Of a DNA stretch of 33,422 nt, positions 24,216 to 30,657 are shown piece by piece. Position 1 is the stretch's first letter; each line of letters starts with the position of its first letter. This DNA is from a virus. The DNA is taken from the IMG/VR virus record IMGVR_UViG_3300034682_000058, positions 1 to 33,422 of that record; one strand, given 5' to 3'. Position numbers and translations under genes: made by a program. A model generated the notes under the pieces. That model saw only the letters and a list, made by a program, of their open reading frames with translations, had not been told where the DNA came from and did no database searches.

Positions 24216-24291
24216 TGGTGCCGTCACGAGGATTCGAACCCCGGACCATTCGCTTACAAGGCGACCGCTCTACCGCTGGAGCTATGACGGC
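24216..24291 (-). tRNA. tRNA-Thr (anticodon TGT)
   Basis: All parts of a 76-nt tRNA are present on the - strand: 7-bp acceptor stem (GCCGTCA with TGACGGC), D-arm GCTC/GAGC, anticodon loop CTTGTAA with TGT reading ACA, 5-base variable loop, T-arm CGGGG/CCTCG with loop TTCGAAT, discriminator A and an encoded CCA. The outermost anticodon-stem pair is a G-A mismatch. ACA is rare in GC-rich Pseudomonas, so a phage copy could support late protein synthesis; from memory the Pseudomonas phage D3 also carries an ACA-reading tRNA-Thr. It lies between two terminators, in the late leader. Confidence 0.95.
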
Positions 24292-24305
24292 TAATTTCAG
24301 GCAAT

Positions 24306-24331
24306 AAAAACCCGGCGCGGTGGCCGGGTTT
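24306..24331 (-). terminator. Terminator 1 of the late leader (before tRNA)
   Basis: A 9-bp perfect stem (AAACCCGGC with GCCGGGTTT) with a 6-base loop and TTTTTATT on the - strand. It lies about 40 bases downstream of the predicted late-promoter start, similar in position to lambda tR'. Confidence 0.8.
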
Positions 24332-24379
24332 AGTGTTTCGAGAGTAAGTTGCCGGAGGCAAAACTCTAACAGTGGCGAA

Positions 24380-24408
24380 ATCATGCCATGAGCCGCACGG
24401 GAACGCAA
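24380..24408 (-). promoter_or_regulatory. Candidate late promoter (pR'-like)
   Basis: TTGCGT (24403-24408) and CATGAT (24380-24385) on the - strand with a 17-base spacer, 8 bases after the stop of the Q-position gene and about 50 bases before a terminator. The placement matches the lambda pR' arrangement. The boxes match consensus at 3 and 4 of 6 positions. Confidence 0.45.
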
Positions 24409-24415
24409 TAGGCCC

Positions 24416-24997
24416 TCAAGCGGCCTCGCGCATTTCGTAAATCACGGCGGCAACCGGGCTCAAAGCGCGGCGATCCAAATCTTCGCAGCACTCGAAAATC
24501 AGCTGGATTACACCGCCCCAATCCCGCTCCCAGTTGCACGATTCCAGCCGCACCTCGAACACCTGCCACATCCACGCTCGAAACTTCTCGGCGTTGGCCA
24601 GCGGGTCCTCGTTGGACGATTGACCACCCTGGTGCATGTACCGGTACCGGCGCACGATCCCCTTCACCACGAACTCCAACTTTTCCCGCTTCGCCGCAGT
24701 CATTCGCGGCGATCGGTTTTGCACCAGCAGAAACACGACCTCCTCCGCCGCCTCGCGAATATCGTCGCTCTGCTCGGCCGCGTACATGAAGTCACCGAAC
24801 ACGCGGATCTGCGGGTGCAGGCGCGCGATCGCCGATTGGATGTGCCCAGCCAGTGCACCGTGCACCGCATGGTTTGCTGTCGGGCCGCGCTCGGTGTTTT
24901 GCACCACCACGCCGAGCTGGACGACGTCGGAGGTTTGGCCGGGTGCTGGGTTGTACGTGCAGTCATGCCAGGCTTGGCGTGCCGAGTTGATCTTCAT
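24416..24997 (-). CDS. Hypothetical protein in the position of antiterminator Q
   Basis: A 193-residue helical protein (MKINSARQAWHDCTYNPAPG...). I see no diagnostic motif; basic stretches (TAAKREKLEFVVKGIVRRYR) could bind nucleic acid. It is the last gene of the early operon, starts inside the NinG stop (ATGA), and is followed by a promoter-like sequence and three terminators before the holin. That is where lambdoid phages encode Q. It lacks an obvious zinc site, having only two adjacent Cys near residue 169. Q activity is inferred from context only. Confidence 0.7.
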   Translation of the reverse strand: MKINSARQAWHDCTYNPAPGQTSDVVQLGVVVQNTERGPTANHAVHGALAGHIQSAIARLHPQIRVFGDFMYAAEQSDDIREAAEEVVFLLVQNRSPRMTAAKREKLEFVVKGIVRRYRYMHQGGQSSNEDPLANAEKFRAWMWQVFEVRLESCNWERDWGGVIQLIFECCEDLDRRALSPVAAVIYEMREAA

Positions 24998-25635
24998 GCT
25001 GCCTGCCCCTTCTTCAGTTCGCGGGTCTTGGCCCGGTATTCGGCGGTGATCGCCTTGAGTTCGTCTACGGTGTACTTGCGCGGCTCGTGATCGGCTTCAA
25101 GCGCCTCGACCGCATCCAAGCCGATGCGGGCGATCAGCCCAGACCGAAATGCCTGCGAAACCGTCTGGCCTTTGCGGGCGTACTTGGACGAGTCGGCGTT
25201 ACAGCTCTTGCATTGGAGCCAGATATTGTTGGGAATCAATCGCAGCTCTGGGCGGGCGCCCTTGCCGAGGAAGTGACCTGCATCGAATGCACCGCCAGTC
25301 TTCCAACCCTGGGCGGCCAGGATCTCTTCTTGGCTAAGGCCGCAGCTCATACAGCCGCTGCCGATGCTCAGCTCGTAGGTGCGCCGGTAATCCCGGACAG
25401 CCTTTTCAGCCTCCTGTACGAATTCGCCGCGGCTCTTCAGCTTCTCCTTGCGGACCTTGATCTCCCGGCGCTCGATGTCCGCCAGAGCTTTGCGAGCCTT
25501 GACCTGATGCACTGGCGCCATTGCCAAGGCGCACGCCGGACTGCAAACCTTCTGCGTGGTGTTGAACGTCGGCCTGAACTCAGCCGAGCAGTGAGCGCAC
25601 TTGCGGACCTTCTTGTCCCTCACACTGGCAAGCAT
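24994..25635 (-). CDS. ninG: NinG / Rap-like recombination protein
   Basis: A 213-residue protein. The N-terminal zinc ribbon is CAHCSAEF...CSPACALA. The middle is a charged helix (KALADIERREIKVRKEKL). The C-terminal part has CMSCGLSQEE and the nuclease-like FDAGHFLGKGARPELRLIPN and NIWLQCKSCN motifs of NinG. In lambda this protein (Rap) cleaves branched recombination DNA. The ATG at 25635 has GGGGG 7 bases upstream; starts at 25641 and 25656 are possible. It overlaps the previous small gene by 16 bases and the next gene by 4. Confidence 0.92.
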   Translation of the reverse strand: MLASVRDKKVRKCAHCSAEFRPTFNTTQKVCSPACALAMAPVHQVKARKALADIERREIKVRKEKLKSRGEFVQEAEKAVRDYRRTYELSIGSGCMSCGLSQEEILAAQGWKTGGAFDAGHFLGKGARPELRLIPNNIWLQCKSCNADSSKYARKGQTVSQAFRSGLIARIGLDAVEALEADHEPRKYTVDELKAITAEYRAKTRELKKGQAA

Positions 25636-25820
25636 GGGCATTCCCCCTCTACGCAATCCACACAGCGGTTCAGGGGCTCTGGCTGGGCACGATCAACCTT
25701 GATCAGGCGATTGGCTTCAGCCTCAGACGAAACCATGAACGCCGGAGCGTCCTCACCTGGGCGGTAGACGTGCAGGGAATTGGCTGTGCTGGTGACGAGC
25801 TTGATGACGTAGCCGTTCAT
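25620..25820 (-). CDS. Small Cys-containing hypothetical protein
   Basis: A 66-residue protein (MNGYVIKLVTSTANSLHVYR...). The end carries CVDCVEGECPC, four Cys that could bind a metal. The first 40 residues look like one beta sheet with a helix. The start codon overlaps the stop of the 58-residue zinc protein by ATGA, and its own end overlaps ninG. Unknown function; its position in the nin-like cluster suggests a nonessential accessory gene. Confidence 0.72.
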   Translation of the reverse strand: MNGYVIKLVTSTANSLHVYRPGEDAPAFMVSSEAEANRLIKVDRAQPEPLNRCVDCVEGECPCLPV

Positions 25821-25993
25821 GACTGGAGCCCCTTATCCCGCGAATTGCCGAGCAGCGACTTCTGCCCCTCGTCCAGCTTCCAATCAAACTTCTCCTTGCA
25901 GCCTGTGGCGCACTGGCGAAGGTTGAGGCTTGGCATGCTGACCATCGGTTCGCCGCAATCTGGGCAGGGTTTTCCTTTCGGTGAATCAGTCAT
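25817..25993 (-). CDS. Small zinc-ribbon protein of the nin-like cluster
   Basis: A 58-residue protein starting MTDSPKGKPCPDCGEPM. Cys 10, 13, 28 and 32 (CPDC and CATGC) form a probable zinc site; a DWKLDEGQKSLLG helix follows. It overlaps its neighbours by ATGA on both sides, so translation is coupled. Similar small zinc proteins are common in the nin region of lambdoid phages. Function unknown. Confidence 0.75.
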   Translation of the reverse strand: MTDSPKGKPCPDCGEPMVSMPSLNLRQCATGCKEKFDWKLDEGQKSLLGNSRDKGLQS

Positions 25994-26106
25994 ACCCAGC
26001 CTCCCTGAAACTCAATGCACAGCTCTGGACGCTCATAGGCTTTTGCCATGAAGGTGGTGAAACGGCTTGCGGTCCGAATGAGGGCCTCTGCGAACTTACT
26101 GGTCAT
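25990..26106 (-). CDS. 38-residue small protein
   Basis: A short frame, MTSKFAEALIRTASRFTTFM to EFQGGWV, with a strong GGGGAGG ribosome site 5 bases before the ATG. It overlaps the stop of ninB by 11 bases and the next gene by ATGA. The first 25 residues form an amphipathic helix. The strong ribosome site and the double overlap make it a likely real gene; function unknown. Confidence 0.65.
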   Translation of the reverse strand: MTSKFAEALIRTASRFTTFMAKAYERPELCIEFQGGWV

Positions 26107-26500
26107 AGCGGCCTCCCCACTTGTCGGTCTCGGACCAGCGCACGCCCTTTTCCGCGCCGAACGCCTGAATCACTTCGAAAAGGTCGCTGAACCACTTGGC
26201 CGACTGCTTGCGGGTTGAGGTGGCCATGACCACGAAGCCGCCATCGAGACCTGGCTCGGCGCGCTGCTTCTCGACCGAGGCGCTGAACAGGCACTTCCAG
26301 TCCTCGTCGCTGAGCTTCTTGCCGTACCACTCGACCTGCTGCGATACGTCGCGGAGCATTGCCCACATCTTGCGATTGAGAATGTCCGGGCGTTTGTCGT
26401 CCTTGATCACCACGACCTTTGGCTTGTCGAGCGACGTGCCGTGTAGGAAGCTCATGATCCGGGTGATGTCCTGGGTTGTGCGGAGCGCAAATTCGGTCAT
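26096..26500 (-). CDS. ninB: NinB recombination protein
   Basis: A 134-residue protein of the NinB (lambda Orf) family: IMSFLHGTSLDKPKVVVIKD, RPDILNRKMWAMLRDVSQQV, the DEDWKCLFSAS segment and the end GLDGGFVVMATSTRKQS. Lambda Orf helps load RecA in RecF-type recombination by acting on SSB-coated DNA. It overlaps the membrane gene upstream by 4 bases and the 38-residue gene downstream. The length is normal for the family. Confidence 0.92.
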   Translation of the reverse strand: MTEFALRTTQDITRIMSFLHGTSLDKPKVVVIKDDKRPDILNRKMWAMLRDVSQQVEWYGKKLSDEDWKCLFSASVEKQRAEPGLDGGFVVMATSTRKQSAKWFSDLFEVIQAFGAEKGVRWSETDKWGGRYDQ

Positions 26501-26925
26501 ACCGCCACCTCCGCATCAGCAGCCTTGACCGCATCACGCACCATCGACTGAGAGAGTCGGATCATCGCCCAGGCTAGGCAGAACACGATTGCAGTCACGA
26601 CGAGCCCGGCGTACGCAGAAAGGCAAACGATGGCGATGTCTTGAGTCCAGCTCACCGCCTTGCGGAATGGCCCTTTTGTCCCTGTCTTCGCCGCTATATC
26701 GCGCAAAGCCTTGACGTATTTTTCTCGCGCCTCACCGACCTGGGCCTTCTTTGCCGCCGTGCATATACCAGCCAGCACGACCGACAGGGCAATCGTTATC
26801 AGGATGAGAAGCCACATGGCCGTCACCGCCATCGGAGCAAACCCGGTATCCGGATGAACGATGGCTGCACACAGCAGGCCGATCAGCGCCAGGTAAACCA
26901 ATTTCCCAATGATTTGCGCTTTCAT
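26497..26925 (-). CDS. Membrane protein of the early operon
   Basis: A 142-residue protein with hydrophobic segments at about residues 7-25, 32-56 and 95-123, and a basic loop between them (KKAQVGEAREKYVKALRDIA). I know no family. It starts inside the stop of the small gene upstream (ATGA) and ends inside the ninB start. Its early location and membrane topology would fit an exclusion or signalling role, but nothing in the sequence decides this. Confidence 0.7.
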   Translation of the reverse strand: MKAQIIGKLVYLALIGLLCAAIVHPDTGFAPMAVTAMWLLILITIALSVVLAGICTAAKKAQVGEAREKYVKALRDIAAKTGTKGPFRKAVSWTQDIAIVCLSAYAGLVVTAIVFCLAWAMIRLSQSMVRDAVKAADAEVAV

Positions 26926-27098
26926 GCCCGAGCCCCTTTCTTGATTTCGTTGTGATTGCCACGACGTTGGCTGCCGTCAGTACGGACCAGTCGGTGATCT
27001 GCTCCTGAACTCATGAGCACCATGTCTTTTTGGTGACGTGTGATCTGGAAGCCTTCGGCCTGTAGGGTTTGTACGGTGCTGCGTTGGAGTGGGGTCAT
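26922..27098 (-). CDS. 58-residue small basic protein
   Basis: A protein of about 58 residues (MTPLQRSTVQTLQAEGFQIT...). It looks like a short helix followed by two strands (MVLMSSGADHRLVRTDGSQR), possibly a mini domain of the phage early region. The ATG at 27098 has GGAG 8 bases upstream and is preferred over an ATG 6 bases earlier. It overlaps the end of the 50-residue gene and the start of the next gene. Function unknown. Confidence 0.65.
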   Translation of the reverse strand: MTPLQRSTVQTLQAEGFQITRHQKDMVLMSSGADHRLVRTDGSQRRGNHNEIKKGARA

Positions 27099-27247
27099 TG
27101 ACATTGCTCCATCGCGCTTTCCAGGGTCGATTTCTCGGCGACGAGCTTCACGCAGGCCAACGTGATGGTGTTGGTTGCCGAAACGACGAAGTACACGGTC
27201 AGCAGGATCGAAGCCGATATCAGTAAAACTATGAGCGCCTGTTTCAT
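27095..27247 (-). CDS. 50-residue single-pass membrane peptide
   Basis: MKQALIVLLISASILLTVYF begins this short frame: one hydrophobic helix (residues 4-24) and a polar tail ending CVKLVAEKSTLESAMEQCQ. It starts within the stop of the P-like gene (ATGA) and overlaps the next gene by 4 bases. The tight overlaps support a real gene. It may be a small exclusion or envelope peptide; unknown. Confidence 0.65.
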   Translation of the reverse strand: MKQALIVLLISASILLTVYFVVSATNTITLACVKLVAEKSTLESAMEQCQ

Positions 27248-27975
27248 TGCGCCGCCCTCTTTCCGAATTTCGCCATCAGCAGCTCACGCGCCGAGGCGCC
27301 GTCTACCGGGATTCCTTGCTGGATGATTCGCGCCCGGGCCTGCTGCTCTGCCAATTCGTCAGCCAGTTCCAGTTGCGACTTCTGGCTGTCGTGACCGATG
27401 CCGGTCAGGATCTTTCCGTCGATCGGCTGGCCTGACTGGGCGCGGCGAATCACGATCGTGTAGTTGTGATCGAAGCGCTGACGAAGCCCCTTGTCGTCCT
27501 GCTTGGCTGAACGCAGGTCGAACAGACCGGTGGCGATGGCCGCGATCTTCACGCCTTCGTGGGTGTAGGTCTCCATGAGGGCCTCCATCCATGCGTCAGA
27601 GCTCGCTGGCAGACCAAGAGCCTCAGGCCCAGGCGTGCACCAGCCTATGAACTGTCCGACGCTTGGGGCGAACGGTGAGCCGCTTTTGCGACACTGCTCG
27701 ATCCCGTAGCGAATCTGCTCCAGTGAGCGGATGCCAGCCGCCATAAATCCCATCGTCCAGTTGCGCATTGCAGCGGCCTTGGCCTTGTCGTCAGGCCACG
27801 CCTGTTTGTGGGCTGGGAATATGGCCTGGAGTTGCCGAAATAGGCGCTCAACTACCTCCCCGGTTGCGTCGTCCACAACGCCAAGCTGCGTGCCGGGCTG
27901 CGTCGGGGCCTGATAAGGCGCCGCGGTGCTCAGTGCGCGCGCGGCTCCGGGGATCATCTGAGTGACGTTCTTCAT
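27244..27975 (-). CDS. Replication protein P-like helicase loader
   Basis: A 243-residue protein of the lambda P type: FRQLQAIFPAHKQAWPDDKA, RNWTMGFMAAGIRSLEQIRY (the region conserved in the family), FAPSVGQFIGWCTPGPEALG, and a C-terminal acidic/basic tail. The family brings the host DnaB helicase to the O-bound origin. It overlaps the O-like gene by ATGA and follows it directly, the same order as O-P in lambda. Confidence 0.88.
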   Translation of the reverse strand: MKNVTQMIPGAARALSTAAPYQAPTQPGTQLGVVDDATGEVVERLFRQLQAIFPAHKQAWPDDKAKAAAMRNWTMGFMAAGIRSLEQIRYGIEQCRKSGSPFAPSVGQFIGWCTPGPEALGLPASSDAWMEALMETYTHEGVKIAAIATGLFDLRSAKQDDKGLRQRFDHNYTIVIRRAQSGQPIDGKILTGIGHDSQKSQLELADELAEQQARARIIQQGIPVDGASARELLMAKFGKRAAQ

Positions 27976-28724
27976 AGGTCATCACTCGTATCAGTGCGCC
28001 ATGACTGGTCGTAGAAGTCGGGACCGTTGCCGACAGTCCTGCCGCCGGCCGCGACCTTCTCCGGGAACAGGCCGGTCCAGCCATTGCTGATGGACTGGTT
28101 GATCACGGCATCAGGGTCGTGGTGGCCTGCCAGGGTCTTGGCTTGCTTGGCGCAGGTAGTGGCGGTCAGTGGGCGCTTAATCTCGGCGCGGTGCTGGCAC
28201 CAGTCCTGCCAGGTCTGGTCGCTTACGCTTTCAGGCTTGGCGGTCACCGGATCAAACTTCGCAGCCTTGGTGCGCGAGGGTGCTTTAGCGCCCGAAGGTT
28301 TTTCAGTCCTTGCTTGCTGTTTCAGTCCTTGCTCACCTTCAATACTTACTAGTGTCGGATTTGCCGGATACGGTTGAGCCGGAAGCGGTGCAGCCGTATA
28401 CGGTGAATCCGGAAGCGGTGACTCGGAAACGACGTAGTGGGTTTCACCTAACAAACCCGAGCCCAACCGATCCTGGCGGCGCTGCACGTAGCCGGCGGTG
28501 ATCAGCTCTTGCAGCAGACCGTAAACACCGTCACGCCCGGTAGGCTTCGACGACTTAGAGGTCTCGTTGCGCAGGTGAGTGACTGACACGGCCCAGTGGT
28601 CAGGCTTACCCAGCAGGAACACCAGCAGGCCACGCGCAGCCCAGCTAAGGCGTGCGTCCTCGCTGATCGACTTGCTGAGCATGTAGAAATTCGCCTCAGG
28701 ACGAGGCGCACGAATAATGCTCAT
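27972..28724 (-). CDS. Replication initiator, O-like (winged helix)
   Basis: A 250-residue protein starting MSIIRAPRPEANFYMLSKSI. Residues about 13-95 form a winged helix (SWAARGLLVFLLGKPDHWAV, TSKSSKPTGRDGVYGLLQEL), and a long Pro/Ala linker (PLPDSPYTAAPLPAQPYPAN) encodes the iterons. The C-terminal part (from about residue 165) would contact the P-like loader. The start at 28724 overlaps the preceding stop by ATGA. Lambda O also carries its origin inside its own gene. Confidence 0.85.
   Translation of the reverse strand: MSIIRAPRPEANFYMLSKSISEDARLSWAARGLLVFLLGKPDHWAVSVTHLRNETSKSSKPTGRDGVYGLLQELITAGYVQRRQDRLGSGLLGETHYVVSESPLPDSPYTAAPLPAQPYPANPTLVSIEGEQGLKQQARTEKPSGAKAPSRTKAAKFDPVTAKPESVSDQTWQDWCQHRAEIKRPLTATTCAKQAKTLAGHHDPDAVINQSISNGWTGLFPEKVAAGGRTVGNGPDFYDQSWRTDTSDDL
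28301..28333. repeat. 14-bp direct repeat beside the iterons
   Basis: TTTCAGTCCTTGCT occurs at 28301-28314 and again at 28320-28333. This is the more AT-rich flank of the iteron block inside the O-like gene and may belong to the origin. Confidence 0.5.
28364..28423. repeat. Four 15-bp iterons (candidate replication origin)
   Basis: Four contiguous 15-mers: CCGGATACGGTTGAG, CCGGAAGCGGTGCAG, CCGTATACGGTGAAT and CCGGAAGCGGTGACT, with a degenerate fifth (CGGAAACG) after them. The exact 15-base period equals 5 codons, so the repeat is in frame. Position inside the O-like gene matches lambda ori. Confidence 0.65.
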
Positions 28725-29029
28725 TGCAAGGTCTCCCACTGAGGCAAGCAATCGCTTCTCAGGAGCTTGTTAAAAGCCCTTTCACGAATGGAGCGAGGGT
28801 CGACACCGGTCAGGCGGCGGATCAACACCTTAGAAGCAAGAACGGCCGTCATAAGCTCGAAACGGGCGTCGTTCGTGCAGTCTTCACACTTCGATTCCTC
28901 TTCATCCAGGTAGACGCTCAGAGAGAACTCGCTTTTGTCCCAAGCCATATAGGCGAGCTGGTCATTGGTGAACTGTTCCATGTAGGCGTCGTCAATCATC
29001 GTCGCCTGGATTTTTGGTTCGTCTTTCAT
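28721..29029 (-). CDS. Hypothetical acidic protein between KilA-N and O-like gene
   Basis: A 102-residue protein (MKDEPKIQATMIDDAYMEQF...). The N-terminal half is acidic with a CEDC pair near residue 48; the C-terminal half is helical and basic (KVLIRRLTGVDPRSIRERAF). GGAG lies upstream of the ATG, and the end overlaps the O-like start by ATGA. It might be a small DNA-binding or replication accessory protein; I do not recognise it. Confidence 0.72.
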   Translation of the reverse strand: MKDEPKIQATMIDDAYMEQFTNDQLAYMAWDKSEFSLSVYLDEEESKCEDCTNDARFELMTAVLASKVLIRRLTGVDPRSIRERAFNKLLRSDCLPQWETLQ

Positions 29030-29031
29030 GG

Positions 29032-29799
29032 TCAGAACTCCAGGCGCTTAATTTCGGAAAGAAGAGCCCGGCTGTGACGCTGGATATAAATCTGGCTGAG
29101 CTTCTGCTTGCGGGATTCGAAGTCCATGCCAACGTCGATCAGGGAGGCATTGACGCGCTGAAGGTGCTCAATGCAGCGGATCTCGCAGGGCGTGAGGTGG
29201 TCGCGGATCGAATCGGTGGGGCTGATGCAGTGCGCCGCCCGGTACGCCTTGGAAGGCATGCCCAGGGCGATGCGGTTGATCAGGTCGAACTCATTGCTGA
29301 AGTGGTAGTGCTTGACGTCTTTACCTGCAGAGAGGCGCCCGTGCTTGATCGCGTCAGTTAGGGCTGGAGCCTCAAGACGAGCCCTCTCCCTGGCCTGCTT
29401 TCCTTCGACAAGCTGAATGTGGCCGATGACGACAGCGTCGAAGGTGCGGATCACTTGCAAGTGGAATTTGGCGCTCACCCACATTGCGTAGGCATAAACC
29501 AGCTCCTTCATAACGAAGGTGCCACCATTTCGGCCCTCAATCGTAACTACCGGGATTCCGGTAGTTTCCAGTTCAGCCACTAGCTCTGCTGTTTGCTGGA
29601 TCGCGAGCCAGTAACCTGGTGCGTGACGCTTCTCTTTTCCGGCAGCCTTGTGCAGGTCATTCAGGCAATAACGCCCATCGAGATCCTGCTTAATTTTCAC
29701 GCCGCCAAGAGCAAGCGAAGTGGGTCGCGACACGTTTTGCGATACGCGAAATTGTGTCGCGGATTGGTTTGAGTTGACGACTGATTGGGGAATGGGCAT
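29032..29799 (-). CDS. KilA-N domain protein (antirepressor/regulator)
   Basis: A 255-residue protein. Residues about 28-120 are the KilA-N domain: VKIKQDLDGRYCLNDLHKAA, HAPGYWLAIQQTAELVAELE, then GGTFVMKELVYAYAMWVSAK. KilA-N proteins of phages bind DNA and often act as antirepressors. The C-terminal half is helical with a Cys-containing HLTPCEIRCIEHLQ. The 36-bp bipartite palindrome copy 2 lies inside codons 13-25, so the gene may be self-regulated. GGAG stands 6 bases before the start, and a terminator lies just upstream. Confidence 0.85.
   Translation of the reverse strand: MPIPQSVVNSNQSATQFRVSQNVSRPTSLALGGVKIKQDLDGRYCLNDLHKAAGKEKRHAPGYWLAIQQTAELVAELETTGIPVVTIEGRNGGTFVMKELVYAYAMWVSAKFHLQVIRTFDAVVIGHIQLVEGKQARERARLEAPALTDAIKHGRLSAGKDVKHYHFSNEFDLINRIALGMPSKAYRAAHCISPTDSIRDHLTPCEIRCIEHLQRVNASLIDVGMDFESRKQKLSQIYIQRHSRALLSEIKRLEF
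29726..29761. promoter_or_regulatory. 36-bp bipartite palindromic site, copy 2
   Basis: CGCGACAC (29726-29733), 20 bases, GTGTCGCG (29754-29761), inside the 5' end of the KilA-N gene and the opposite orientation of the copy at 23249-23284. Spacer length is identical (20). It is a candidate operator near the start of the KilA-N transcript. Confidence 0.7.
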
Positions 29800-29834
29800 T
29801 ATTCGCTCCAGAACTTATTTGTATGTGCTGCACG

Positions 29835-29863
29835 AAAAGCCACCATTGCCCGGTGGCTTTTTT
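29835..29863. terminator. Bidirectional terminator before the KilA-N gene (tR1-like)
   Basis: A 10-bp stem (AAAAGCCACC with GGTGGCTTTT), 7-base loop, T-tracts on both strands. It lies between the two RHH genes and KilA-N, so it could attenuate the early transcript, as tR1 does in lambda. The interval 29864-29926 holds another 5-bp hairpin but no gene. Confidence 0.78.
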
Positions 29864-29926
29864 GTGCGTCCGATTTACTGCTTGGTTGTTTCACTGGCAG
29901 TTCCTCAATAGTCCCTGAGGGGCTTA

Positions 29927-30115
29927 TCAGCCCTTCCGTCCTATGGAAGCGACGTTGCTCCGGCTCTTTGGTGGTCGGGTCATTCGATCCAGCGCCCGGT
30001 TCATGATTGTTGCGGCCATCTCTTCTGGCGTTACCCCGTTGCGTCTGGCTAATAGCTCCAGATCAGCGAGTCCCTGCCAGTCGAGCTGGATTTCCAGCGG
30101 TTTTCTTTCAGGCAC
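29927..30115 (-). CDS. Ribbon-helix-helix-like small regulator 2
   Basis: A 62-residue protein. The N-terminal strand PLEIQLDWQGLADLELLARR and the helix VTPEEMAATIMNRALDRM fit a ribbon-helix-helix fold, followed by a basic tail. The start is a GTG at 30115 with GAGGAGG 4 bases upstream, a strong ribosome site. It lies 18 bases after the other RHH gene; the two may be paralogous regulators of the early region. Confidence 0.7.
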   Translation of the reverse strand: MPERKPLEIQLDWQGLADLELLARRNGVTPEEMAATIMNRALDRMTRPPKSRSNVASIGRKG

Positions 30116-30133
30116 AGGGCCTCCTCGGCTACT

Positions 30134-30325
30134 TCAGGCCACGTCAGTCTTTGCGTTAAGCTCTTCCATCATCTGGTTCAGTCCGCGCTCAAGAATTTCC
30201 CGAGCAAGAACGGCTTTCTGGGTCCGCTGGAAGCGAGCCATCGCCGTCAGCAGATCATCAGCCACCTCATCCAGGCGAACCTTGGTTGGCTTGTCGTGGA
30301 GGTGGTCAGGTGCGAAGTACGACAT
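30134..30325 (-). CDS. Ribbon-helix-helix-like small regulator 1
   Basis: A 63-residue protein. KPTKVRLDEVADDLLTAMAR is the ribbon and first helix; QKAVLAREILERGLNQMMEE the second helix, an Arc/CopG-type layout. AAGGA precedes the ATG. It follows the Cro-like gene by 29 bases and so belongs to the first early transcript. DNA binding is likely; the target is unknown. Confidence 0.75.
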   Translation of the reverse strand: MSYFAPDHLHDKPTKVRLDEVADDLLTAMARFQRTQKAVLAREILERGLNQMMEELNAKTDVA

Positions 30326-30354
30326 CTGTGTTTCCTTGTGTGGTTGGAATAGGT

Positions 30355-30558
30355 TTAAGCGGCTTGGAATTCGGTGTTCTTCGCGGTCTTCTCACGCTCA
30401 GCAAGCAGCAGCTCAATGGCCTTGCCGGTGCTGTAGCCGACCATCGTCCCGCTGGTGGCGCGGGAGATCGTGGCCTGCGTGGTGCCGCAGTGTTCAGCTA
30501 CTTCTGTCTGCGACAGCCCGAGCTGGAAAAGGCGATTCAACATCTCTTGAACTGTCAT
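30355..30558 (-). CDS. Cro-like repressor
   Basis: A 67-residue protein starting MTVQEMLNRLFQLGLSQTEV. The helix-turn-helix is SQTEVAEHCGTTQATISRAT (residues about 16-35), followed by TGKAIELLLAERE. It lies divergent from cI across the control region with pR directly upstream, the lambda cro position. The start at 30558 fits the family length; a longer reading to 30639 would run through the operator and lacks a ribosome site. Confidence 0.82.
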   Translation of the reverse strand: MTVQEMLNRLFQLGLSQTEVAEHCGTTQATISRATSGTMVGYSTGKAIELLLAEREKTAKNTEFQAA

Positions 30559-30589
30559 GACTGGAATCCTATGAGGTTTTGCATGACAA

Positions 30590-30618
30590 ATCATACGAAT
30601 ATGCATTGCGCCATGCAA
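30590..30618 (-). promoter_or_regulatory. Early promoter pR with operator-like sequence
   Basis: TTGCAT (30613-30618) and TATGAT (30590-30595) on the - strand, 17-base spacer. ATTCGTATG (30600-30592) covers the -10 box, the same sequence seen at pL and pRM. It drives the Cro-like gene. Confidence 0.72.
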
Positions 30619-30637
30619 TAGAATTCTCATAATCCGC

Positions 30638-30648
30638 ATTCGTATATT
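30638..30648 (+). promoter_or_regulatory. pRM -10 region and operator-like sequence
   Basis: ATTCGTATA (30638-30646) fused to the -10 box TATATT (30643-30648). The ATG of cI follows about 10 bases later, so the cI mRNA may be leaderless or nearly so, as in lambda from pRM. The -35 (TAGAAT region) is weak, consistent with an activated promoter. Confidence 0.5.
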
Positions 30649-30657
30649 TGGTGAGTA

